From Hymenobacter armeniacus (GTDB lineage: Bacteria; Bacteroidota; Bacteroidia; Cytophagales; Hymenobacteraceae), in NCBI RefSeq assembly GCF_014699055.1, contig NZ_JACXAC010000002.1, positions 868,001 through 932,000 of the forward strand: a stretch of DNA of 64,000 nt, read 5' to 3'. Under the pieces are notes generated by a model. It worked only from the letters and a program-made list of their open reading frames with translations, had not been told where the DNA came from and ran no database searches. Positions 36,291 to 43,278 of this stretch are shown here, piece by piece; within the stretch, counting starts at the first letter, position 1; every line of letters starts with the position of its first letter. The translations under genes and the position numbers were made by a program.

Positions 36291-36980
36291 TTATTGAGCG
36301 CCGCCGGCGGCTTTGCGGGCCGCGATGCGGGCCTGCCAGTCTTTGCCGGCCTGGTTCATGTCGATGCCAGCAGCCGAGAGGTAGTTGTTGATGCGGCCTT
36401 TGTACTTGCCGAACCAAGCGTGTTTCTGCTCCGAGGTGCCGCCGTCCATGGCGTGCTCGCGGGCTTCGGTGAGCCAGGCCAGCATCTGGGCCTTTTGCTC
36501 GGCCGTGAGGTTGGGCAGCATGTCGTTGTAGGCCGTCATCGTGATGGGCAGCACGCCGTAGGTCATGCCGTCCTTCACCTGCTCCACCTGTGACGGGGTG
36601 AGGCGGCGGCTGAGCTTTTTGAGGTACTGCGGGTGCAGCTTGGCCAGGGCGGCTTCGGTGTCGGCGTCCACTTTGGCCAGCTCGGCTTTGGTGGCGTCGG
36701 TGGCGGGCTGGGCCTTGAGGGCGGCCTTGCGGGTTTTCTGCTGCTCGTAGATGTCGTTGAGCTGGCGGTACTGGTCGGCGATGAGGTCGCGCACCTGCAC
36801 CGAATCCTTGGCCTTCAGGCCGTCAATTTTGGCCACTATTTTGGCTGCCCGCTCCGTGATGGTCCGCGTGTAGGCGGCCTCTTTCGATTCGGCGGGCGCC
36901 GGCGCTTGGGCCGATGCTTGCACGAGGGCGGTTGCAGCAAAGAGACCTGTTAAAAACAGGGCCCGCATTGAATTATTCAT
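36291..36980 (-). CDS. DUF3826 exported PUL-associated protein
   Basis: The 229-residue protein has a signal peptide (LFLTGLFAATALVQASAQ) and a helical body with a long charged coil (TRTITERAAKIVAKIDGLK) and the ending KYKGRINNYLSAAGIDMNQA, which is typical of DUF3826. Such genes sit at the front of SusC/SusD operons in Bacteroidota; no activity is known to me. The start ATG 36980 is 4 bp after a hairpin (36985-37020). A Met four codons later is also possible. Its location as the first operon gene makes it a candidate for a chaperone or binding protein of the PUL; this is inference. Confidence 0.85.
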   Translation of the reverse strand: MNNSMRALFLTGLFAATALVQASAQAPAPAESKEAAYTRTITERAAKIVAKIDGLKAKDSVQVRDLIADQYRQLNDIYEQQKTRKAALKAQPATDATKAELAKVDADTEAALAKLHPQYLKKLSRRLTPSQVEQVKDGMTYGVLPITMTAYNDMLPNLTAEQKAQMLAWLTEAREHAMDGGTSEQKHAWFGKYKGRINNYLSAAGIDMNQAGKDWQARIAARKAAGGAQ

Positions 36981-36984
36981 GTTT

Positions 36985-37020
36985 CACAGATAGTGCTAGA
37001 ATGGTAGCAAGTTATCTGTG
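36985..37020. promoter_or_regulatory. inverted repeat just upstream of the DUF3826-susC-susD operon
   Basis: CACAGATA at 36985-36992 pairs with TATCTGTG at 37013-37020, and the inner bases TGCTA and TAGCA extend the stem with a small bulge. The arms flank the last bases before the ATG at 36980 on the minus strand, so it is part of the leader or an operator. Confidence 0.5.
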
Positions 37021-37265
37021 TTTTTTAGGCCAATTCTGTAAGTTTCAACTAACTTATTGTACGATGTTATCATGAGTATGAAGTTTTGATTAAGCCAACC
37101 AAAACCCAGTTGCAGAAAGGGTATTTCTGCTGGCAAAAAGGCCATTTCAGAGGCCAAATTCCTCTTCCTAACCATGCCCCACAAAGTGCCGAATTGGGTG
37201 GAAAAAGCCACGCAATCGTTCCCGGAATTTTAGTGCCATATAGTATAATTGCCCATCGAAGCGGC

Positions 37266-38591
37266 TTAGGCCTCGGGCACATGCGCCACTCTATATAGCG
37301 TTTCGGGGGAGGCCTCGGGCGCGGCTACCGGCCGCTTGCGCCAGTAATTGGCCAGAATGGAGCCCGAAATGTTCATCCACGGGCTGAACACGGCGGCGGG
37401 CAGGCCCACGGTGCCCAGCTTGCCCATGCTGCCCGCCAGCCCGGAGGCCATGCCGCCGTTTTGCAGCCCCACCTCAAAGGCCACCGTGCGCGCCGAGTTC
37501 TTGTCGAGCCCAAACAGCCGCCCCAGCCAGTAGCCGAAGAAATACCCCGCCGCGTTGTGCAGCACCGACGCCAAGAACAGCAAAAAGCCCACCCGCAGCA
37601 GGTTGTCGTGCCCCGCGGCCGTGGTCACGGCCGTAAAATAGATGATGCCGAACATGGATAGGTAAGGCATTGCGCTGTCGAGGCTTTGCAAGGCGCTGGC
37701 CAGCTGGTGGTAGAGCACGCCCACCACCAGCGCCGCCACAAGGAAGCTGAATATTTCCAGCGCCTGCAGAAGCTCGGGGGTGGGCAGGGCGTTGGCCAGC
37801 AACGCCCACAAGCCCAATGGCAGCGCCCCCAGCCACAGCGCGCCGGCGCCAGCCAGCAGGCCCACCGCGCGCCGGGCCGAAGCCGGGGCCGTTTTGAGGT
37901 AGTCGTGCAAGAGCGCGGCCATGATGGGCACCAGCACGATTTTGATGATTTCCATCATCATGTTCACAAACTTCACCTCGATGAGGGTGCCGGCCAGCAG
38001 CTTTAACAACAGGGGCGTGAGAAATGGGGCCGCCAGCGTGGCCATGGCCGTCACCACCACCGAGAGCACCATGTTGGCCCGGGCCAGGTACACCATCACG
38101 TTCGAGGCCAGGCCGCTGGAGCAGGAGCCGATGAGGATGATGCCGGCCGCAATTTCGGGCTCGAAGTGGAACATCCGGGTGAGGAGCAGGCCCATGAGCG
38201 GCATCACCGAGAAGTGGCACAGCAGGCCGATGAGCACGCCCTTGCCCGTGCTGCCCAGCCCCGTGAAGTCGCGAATACTCATTTGAATGCCCATGCCGAA
38301 CATGACCAGCTGCACCACAAGCAGAATCAGCCATTTATTCCGCAAATCAACTCCGCCCCACTGCTTGAACGCGTCTGGGTACATCATGGCGGCCACCACG
38401 GCCGCCACTATCCACGCCGTGTACTGATAGCTGCGCAAGGCCGGCACCGCTTTGAAGCCTACTGCCAAGCCCACTGCCGCCGCCACTGCGGCCGGCTGCC
38501 AGATGGCCGCGTTTTGCAGAACCACGCCCGCCAGCAGCGCCGCCCCGGCAAGGCCGCTGAAAACCAAACAAAGCTGAAAAAAACGATGCAT
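37266..38591 (-). CDS. BASS-family (bile-acid:Na+ symporter) transporter
   Basis: The 441-residue protein has about ten hydrophobic helices and the family segments MFGMGIQMSIRDF, IGSCSSGLASNVMVYLARAN, TLAAPFLTPLLLKLLAGT and FEVGLQNGGMASGLA, which form the Na+ and substrate sites of BASS proteins. It is longer than the usual 320-residue members, mainly through an N-terminal extension. BASS carriers import bile acids, pantoate or 2-keto acids. It follows the racemase-like gene by 41 bp and belongs to the RuBisCO-like cluster, so an organic-acid or sugar-acid substrate is inferred. A 285-bp leader separates it from the DUF3826 operon. Confidence 0.9.
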   Translation of the reverse strand: MHRFFQLCLVFSGLAGAALLAGVVLQNAAIWQPAAVAAAVGLAVGFKAVPALRSYQYTAWIVAAVVAAMMYPDAFKQWGGVDLRNKWLILLVVQLVMFGMGIQMSIRDFTGLGSTGKGVLIGLLCHFSVMPLMGLLLTRMFHFEPEIAAGIILIGSCSSGLASNVMVYLARANMVLSVVVTAMATLAAPFLTPLLLKLLAGTLIEVKFVNMMMEIIKIVLVPIMAALLHDYLKTAPASARRAVGLLAGAGALWLGALPLGLWALLANALPTPELLQALEIFSFLVAALVVGVLYHQLASALQSLDSAMPYLSMFGIIYFTAVTTAAGHDNLLRVGFLLFLASVLHNAAGYFFGYWLGRLFGLDKNSARTVAFEVGLQNGGMASGLAGSMGKLGTVGLPAAVFSPWMNISGSILANYWRKRPVAAPEASPETLYRVAHVPEA

Positions 38592-38632
38592 CAGAAGGCC
38601 GCAGAAAAGGTGAATGAGCGAAAGGCCGGACG

Positions 38633-39295
38633 TTACGCCAGCGCAGCGGCCAGGTGCCGGATGGCAATGCCGGGACTGGCCAGAATGGGCACCCTGCGGT
38701 CGGCCGCATCCAAGGCCTCGACCACCCGGGCCATGGAAGCCTGGGCCAAAAGCACCACGTCGACCTGGGTAACCAGCTCCCGCAGCGCAGCGGCCACGAT
38801 GGCGTCGTGGCGGGCGCCGTCGCCGCTCATCAGCGCTTCGAAAGCGCCTTCGCAGAGCACAGACGTTAACTCAATTGGCTTGCCGGCCCGGGCGGCCCGG
38901 CGTTGCACCAGGTCAGCAGTGGGGCCGAGGGTGGTGGGCAGCGTGGCGATGACGCCAATGCGCCGGCCGGTGCGCACGGCTTCGTCGGCCATGGGCTGGT
39001 CGACGCGCAGCACGGGGACGCCGCTGAGGCCGGCGGCCTGCTCCACGGCCGCGCCGATGGACGAGCAGGTGACCAGCACATAGTCGGCCCCGCCGGCTTC
39101 GGCCGAATTCACGTAGCCCACCACGCGGCGGGCCACGGCGGGCGTCAGCACGCCCTCGCGGTTGATGGTGCGCACCAGGCTGTCGTCGACGATGTTGAAG
39201 GTTTGCACGCCGGGCAGGTGCTCGGCGCACAGTTGCTGAAACACGGGCACCAGCGTGGCGGAGGTGTGGATGAGGGCGAGGGTTTTGGGAGGCAT
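38633..39295 (-). CDS. Asp/Glu/hydantoin racemase-family protein with one catalytic Cys lost
   Basis: The 220-residue protein has the racemase fold: LALIHTSATLVPVF at the start and the first Cys in YVLVTCSSIG (Cys77). The second active-site segment, usually LGCTH, reads LLAQASM, with Gln185 where Cys is expected. Two-Cys members are racemases; one-Cys members such as arylmalonate decarboxylase act by other chemistry, though they keep the opposite Cys. It lies between the BASS carrier and the DUF1537 kinase on the same strand. A decarboxylase, isomerase or lyase acting on the cluster's sugar acid is possible, but this is inference. Confidence 0.85.
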   Translation of the reverse strand: MPPKTLALIHTSATLVPVFQQLCAEHLPGVQTFNIVDDSLVRTINREGVLTPAVARRVVGYVNSAEAGGADYVLVTCSSIGAAVEQAAGLSGVPVLRVDQPMADEAVRTGRRIGVIATLPTTLGPTADLVQRRAARAGKPIELTSVLCEGAFEALMSGDGARHDAIVAAALRELVTQVDVVLLAQASMARVVEALDAADRRVPILASPGIAIRHLAAALA

Positions 39296-39339
39296 GGTGG
39301 GGTGAAAGGTGTTACAGAAGATAGAAAAACGGGCGTTCT

Positions 39340-39459
39340 GAGCGCAGCCGAAGCAGCTCTGCCGCTTCGTGGGCGGGCTGGCGTGGCGCCTTACCCCCGG
39401 CCCCTCTCCCCGGGGAGAGGCGAGCCAGCCGATGCAGTAGAGCTGCTTCGGCTGCGCTC
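39340..39459. repeat. palindromic repeat family B, copy 2, with family A-like core
   Basis: Perfect 21-bp arms (GAGCGCAGCCGAAGCAGCTC plus one base; 39340-39360 and 39439-39459). The loop contains ccttacccccggcccctc with a small hairpin, which resembles a decayed family A half-element. It separates the racemase-like gene from the DUF1537 kinase gene. Confidence 0.8.
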
Positions 39460-39480
39460 GGCACGACGTTCGATACTCAT

Positions 39481-40821
39481 TCAGGTAGGCATGCGGCCTT
39501 CGAGCAGCACGCCGAAATATTCCGGCGCGCCCACCTGGCCGCCTTTAAAATTGACTTCGACGCCGTGCAAGGGTGAGCTGGGCGCGGCGGCGCGGCACAG
39601 CGGCGCGCCGGGGTACAGCGGCGCTATCATTTCTACTGCCTCGATGCCCATGGCGCGGGCGGCGTAGCTGGAGGTGTCGCCGCCGGCTACCACCACGCGG
39701 CGCACACCCGTTTGCCGCACGGCTTCGCGGGCCATGAGGCCCAGGGCCGTGCCGAGGACTTCGGCGGAAAGGCTTGGCGTTGGGCTGCCCGCTCCGCCGT
39801 TGGTATGAACGACGACGCTGCGCCCTTGCCGAAGATAGTCAATAACTTGCTGCTGAAAGGGCTCCGATGTATCCGGCAAACCAGCGCCCGCCGCCAGCTC
39901 AGGCGCATCGAGCACGACTTCCGCAAAGCCGTTGGCCTTAGCCCAAGCAATCTGCCCGGCCGTGACCGGCGAGCAGCTACCCGACACCACCAGCAGGGGC
40001 GCGGCGCGGCCGGGTGCGGGCCATTCCGTTACGGGAGTTAAGGTGTTGTTTGCGGCCCAGAATTGCCCCAGGGCCATTTCAACTCCCGAAGAGCCCACCG
40101 AAAAAAGCGGTGCTGTTTCGGTGGCGCAGCTATCGATGGCCGCGCCGATGCCCGGTAGCTGCTCGTCGTAAAGCGCGTCGAAAAGAATGATTTCCGCGCC
40201 GTGCTGCACCTGGGCGGCTATTGCTTGCTGCATTTCGGCCAGCGGCCGGGCAATTTGCAGCAGGTCGAGCAGGCCGGTTTTGAACGTGGTTTGGCGGGCG
40301 AGGTGCAGGCGCAGGTCGCTTTCGTCGGCGGGCGTGGTGGGGTGGCGGCTCATCGACGGGTGGCGGTCGAGGCGGAAGATGCCGCCGGCGCTGCCGATGC
40401 CCAGCCGCGCAAACAAGTTGCCGAAGGCGCAGTAGCGGCCCAGCAGCGGCGCAGCTACCAATAGCGGCACGAAGGCATTGGGAAATATTTTACGCCCTAC
40501 TTCGATGGCCCGTCCAATGCTGCCAATGGTAGGCGAGGAATCAAACGTGGAGCACACTTTATAATGCACGTGCCGTGGCCGTAGCGCCCGCAACTGCGTA
40601 AAAGCCGGCTCCAATACGGCCTGCATGGCCTCCGGCGGCATGGCGCGGGTGAGGCCGGCCACGCCGATGGCATCCAGATGAGGATAAACGGCGAGCTGGT
40701 CGGCCGTGGGCGGCTCGATGAACAAGGCCGTGCGCGCCCCGGCCCGGCTCAGGAATTCGAGTGCGTCGGTACTGCCGGTGAAGTCGTCGCCGTAGTAGGC
40801 AAGGAGAAGCTGCGAGTTCAT
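39481..40821 (-). CDS. four-carbon acid-sugar kinase family protein (DUF1537), OiaK-like
   Basis: Start ATG 40821 gives MNSQLLLAYYGDDFTGSTDA and 446 residues; the open frame to 41187 is antisense-like. DDFTGSTDALEF is the substrate-side motif of the N-terminal domain (Pfam DUF1537) and GGDTSSYAARAMGIEAVEM with SGSCSPVTAGQIAWA marks the nucleotide-binding C-terminal domain. Members phosphorylate D-threonate, D-erythronate, 3-oxo-tetronates or 3-oxo-isoapionate. The start overlaps the stop of the RuBisCO-like gene by 4 bp (ATGA), a sign of translational coupling. This kinase plus RuBisCO-like pairing is that of the D-apiose acid pathway; the actual substrate is untested here. Confidence 0.92.
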   Translation of the reverse strand: MNSQLLLAYYGDDFTGSTDALEFLSRAGARTALFIEPPTADQLAVYPHLDAIGVAGLTRAMPPEAMQAVLEPAFTQLRALRPRHVHYKVCSTFDSSPTIGSIGRAIEVGRKIFPNAFVPLLVAAPLLGRYCAFGNLFARLGIGSAGGIFRLDRHPSMSRHPTTPADESDLRLHLARQTTFKTGLLDLLQIARPLAEMQQAIAAQVQHGAEIILFDALYDEQLPGIGAAIDSCATETAPLFSVGSSGVEMALGQFWAANNTLTPVTEWPAPGRAAPLLVVSGSCSPVTAGQIAWAKANGFAEVVLDAPELAAGAGLPDTSEPFQQQVIDYLRQGRSVVVHTNGGAGSPTPSLSAEVLGTALGLMAREAVRQTGVRRVVVAGGDTSSYAARAMGIEAVEMIAPLYPGAPLCRAAAPSSPLHGVEVNFKGGQVGAPEYFGVLLEGRMPT

Positions 40822-42062
40822 TGGCCGCCGAATTTTTGCACGGCTGCCGCGAATTCCGGGTGCTGCGTGGCGGTTTCGGCCAGGCTGCGGCCGTCTACCG
40901 CGCCCTGCCAGGCTTGTTGCAGCGCCTGCACGCCGGCCGCCGGCCCCATGGGGTGGGCCAGGATGCCGCCGCCGGCCATGTAGAGCAAATCGGTGGTGCG
41001 GGTGCGGCGGTAGGTTTCGAACGCCTGCCCGCCCCACTGGCCCGACGACACCACCGGCAGCACCGGGTAGCCGCCCAGCAGCGGCGCCTGGCAGGCTTCG
41101 ATGGACGCTACCACGCTGTCGTCGGATTCCCAGAACTTGTTCTGAATGCCGTTGACGTGCAGCTGGTCGACGCCGGCCAGCCGCCACAGCTTCTGGTAGG
41201 CCCGAAAGTCGATGCCCAGCAGCGGGTGCCGCGTGAGCATGCCCCAGCCGTTGCGGTGCCCGTGAATAGCCAACGCGCGCTGGTCGCAGATTTTGCGGGT
41301 GCCCGCCAGGCCCACGCTGTTGAGGCTCACCATGGCGCAGGTGCCGCCGGCGCGCACCACGTACTCGTAGCGGCGCAGCATGTCGTCGATTTCGCCGCTG
41401 ATGTTAAAGGCGTACATCACCTTCTTGCCGGTGCGGTCGGCGTGGCGGTTGATGACGGCCATCACGGCATCGACGCGCGCCTCGAAAGGGGAGTTGGCCG
41501 CGGCCATCTGCAGCTCGTCGTCTTTCACGAAGTCGATGCCCGCCTCGGCCAGCGTGTGCACCAGCCCGGCCGTTTGCTCCGGCGTGAGGCCGATGCTGGG
41601 CTTGATGATGGTGCCGATGAGCGGCCGGCCCTGCACGCCCGTCAGCGCCCGGCAGCCCGCCACGCCAAACGCCGGCCCAGCAAAGTGCTGCGCGTACGAA
41701 GCCGGCACGTCAATGTCCATCAGCTTCAATCCCGTGAACTGCCGGATTTCGTACAGATTCCCTTGCAGCGTGGACACCAGCAGCGGCAGGTTGTACCCAA
41801 AGTTTTCCACCGACCACGACACCCGCACCCGCGCCCGATGATACAGCCCGCTGCTGCTCGTGGCCCCCGGAATGGCCGGCTCCCGAACCGTTTCCAGCAT
41901 CTCTACCGATTCCACGCGGGCGGCGAAGCGCTGCTTGAGCTCGGCCGTTTCGCCCGGCACGGCCACGAAGGTGCCGGAGGACTGTTCGCCCGCCAGCACG
42001 GCGGCGGCAGCGGCCGGGTCGAAGGGGGTTTCGATGTAGTAGGTGGCGGTGATGCGTTCCAT
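40818..42062 (-). CDS. RuBisCO-like protein (form IV), 3-oxo-isoapionate-4-phosphate-type candidate
   Basis: Start ATG 42062 (MERITATYYIETPFDP) gives 414 residues. The RuBisCO large-subunit fold is shown by GTIIKPSIGL (Lys154), DFVKDDE (Lys180 the carbamylation site, Asp182, Glu183), AFNISGE, IHGHRNGWG (His268), NKFWE (Lys309), VVSSGQWGG and MAGGGILAHPMGPAAG. The K-D-E metal triad is kept, but the loop-6 GKLEGE of true carboxylases is altered to NKFWES, so it is form IV. Known RLPs paired with DUF1537 kinases are OiaX (decarboxylase) and XacX (transcarboxylase/hydrolase) of D-apiose catabolism. It overlaps the kinase gene by 4 bp. The substrate is inferred from that pairing. Confidence 0.93.
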   Translation of the reverse strand: MERITATYYIETPFDPAAAAAVLAGEQSSGTFVAVPGETAELKQRFAARVESVEMLETVREPAIPGATSSSGLYHRARVRVSWSVENFGYNLPLLVSTLQGNLYEIRQFTGLKLMDIDVPASYAQHFAGPAFGVAGCRALTGVQGRPLIGTIIKPSIGLTPEQTAGLVHTLAEAGIDFVKDDELQMAAANSPFEARVDAVMAVINRHADRTGKKVMYAFNISGEIDDMLRRYEYVVRAGGTCAMVSLNSVGLAGTRKICDQRALAIHGHRNGWGMLTRHPLLGIDFRAYQKLWRLAGVDQLHVNGIQNKFWESDDSVVASIEACQAPLLGGYPVLPVVSSGQWGGQAFETYRRTRTTDLLYMAGGGILAHPMGPAAGVQALQQAWQGAVDGRSLAETATQHPEFAAAVQKFGGQ

Positions 42063-42085
42063 GCGGTGTGTTGTTCTGGCGTAAC

Positions 42086-42210
42086 GCCTCACCCCCTGAC
42101 CCCCTCTCCTTTGGGAGAGGGGGCACCGGTTCGGCTTCTGGCGTAAATCGTCAGGATTCTCTCTCTGAGGCTTCGCGCTTCAATCGAACCGGAGCTGGGG
42201 GTGAGGCGCC
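42086..42210. repeat. palindromic repeat family A, copy 2, with a truncated right arm
   Basis: The left arm from 42087 (gcctcaccccctgacccc) is complete through ggcaccggttcg, but the right side keeps only cgaaccgg and gggggtgaggcgcc, lacking about 30 bases of arm. It lies between the RuBisCO-like and TIM-barrel genes. Confidence 0.8.
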
Positions 42211-42220
42211 CGTTAGGTGT

Positions 42221-43123
42221 TTAGCTCTGAAAAATCGACTTCAGATAGGCTGCGTTCGCCCCGAAATTCTTCTTCACATTCCGCGGGTCGGCGGCATCGC
42301 GCGAGCGTTCAATCACCAACCAGCCTTCCCAGCCCATGTCGGCCAGGGTTTGCTTCACCTTTTTCATATCGAGGCGGGTGTTGTTTTGCAGCCACACGCC
42401 GTCCTCGTCGGTGGCGTGCATCTGGCAGATGCGCTTGCGGCCCAAAATCTTGAGTTCCTCGTGCAGGTCGCGGCCTTCCTTGAGCGGGTTCGAGAAATTG
42501 AAATAAATCTGGATGTTTTTCGAGCCGATTTCTTTCAGCAAAGCCACTTCGCCTTTGGCATCCAGCGCGGTTTCGATGCCGACGATAACGCCCGCTTTCT
42601 TCGCCATTTCGCCCACCACTTTCAGCCGCTCCACAATGGCCGGGCGCAGCTCGGGGTTCTTGCGCAAGTCACCCTGCGTACCCAGCGGCAGAAAAGCCAC
42701 CTTCACGTTCAGCGCCTTCATGGTGTCGAGGCAGTCCTGAATCATGCGCTGGTAGGTGGGGCGCGTGGCGAAGGACTGGGCGTAAAAACCGGTCATGGCC
42801 AGCGAGCATATTTCCAGGTTCAGCTCCCGGGCCTTGTCGATGAACTGCTGGCGGGTTTCGGGCTTGGCGAGCTGGTTATCGAAGGTTTCGCGCTGGCCTA
42901 GGCCGCCCATGTCAATTTCCACGCCGTCGGCCCCGATGTCCTTGGTGAGCTGCAGGGACCCCAGCTTCTGCCGTTTCAGAATCATCAAATCCACCACCGC
43001 CACTTTGTAGGTCAGCTTCTTTTTGGTGTGAGCAAGGGCAATGGCCCAGCCGGGCAGGAGCAGGCCAGCGGTGAGCAAGGCGCTGGTGGAGAGGAAGTCG
43101 CGGCGGGAAAGAAGGTGGCTCAT
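42221..43123 (-). CDS. exported xylose-isomerase-like TIM-barrel protein with Tat-type signal
   Basis: The 300-residue protein begins MSHLLSRRDFLSTSALLTAG, a twin-arginine signal (SRRDFL), so the protein is probably exported. The body fits the sugar-phosphate isomerase/epimerase AP-endonuclease-2 fold: KDIGADGVEIDMGGLGQ, NLEICSLAMTGFYAQ, VAFLPLG, GIETALDAKGEV, QMHATDEDGVW, EGWLVIERSRDA. The Glu, Asp, His and Glu ends of strands are likely metal ligands. It is next to the RuBisCO-like gene and separated from it by repeat A copy 2. A periplasmic isomerase, epimerase or decarboxylase is possible; an OiaC-like cytosolic role is less likely because of the signal. Confidence 0.88.
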   Translation of the reverse strand: MSHLLSRRDFLSTSALLTAGLLLPGWAIALAHTKKKLTYKVAVVDLMILKRQKLGSLQLTKDIGADGVEIDMGGLGQRETFDNQLAKPETRQQFIDKARELNLEICSLAMTGFYAQSFATRPTYQRMIQDCLDTMKALNVKVAFLPLGTQGDLRKNPELRPAIVERLKVVGEMAKKAGVIVGIETALDAKGEVALLKEIGSKNIQIYFNFSNPLKEGRDLHEELKILGRKRICQMHATDEDGVWLQNNTRLDMKKVKQTLADMGWEGWLVIERSRDAADPRNVKKNFGANAAYLKSIFQS

Positions 43124-43138
43124 GTTGTCCTGGCGTTC

Positions 43139-43278
43139 GCCTCACCCCCTGACCCCCTCTCCTCGGGGAGAGGGGGCACCGGTTCTTGAGGACGGTTCGA
43201 TGGTCTATTATCAGAAAGAATTGCGGGGGCATTTCCAGTGCCCCCTCTCGCCGAGGAGAGGGGGTCAGGGGGTGAGGC
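43139..43278. repeat. palindromic repeat family A, copy 3
   Basis: Arms 43139-43178 (gcctcaccccctgacccc start) and about 43238-43278 match closely around a 59-base centre. The minus-strand stop codon of the esterase gene (43265-43267) lies in the right arm, so the last residues of that protein come from the repeat. Confidence 0.88.

Noticed and set aside
40822-41187. N-terminal extension of the DUF1537 frame
   Set aside because: It overlaps the RuBisCO-like gene and has shadow composition; the family starts at the DDFTG-containing segment after ATG 40821.
42086-43278. CRISPR-like array from the two close family A copies
   Set aside because: The units are long palindromes with a gene between them, not short regular direct repeats with spacers.
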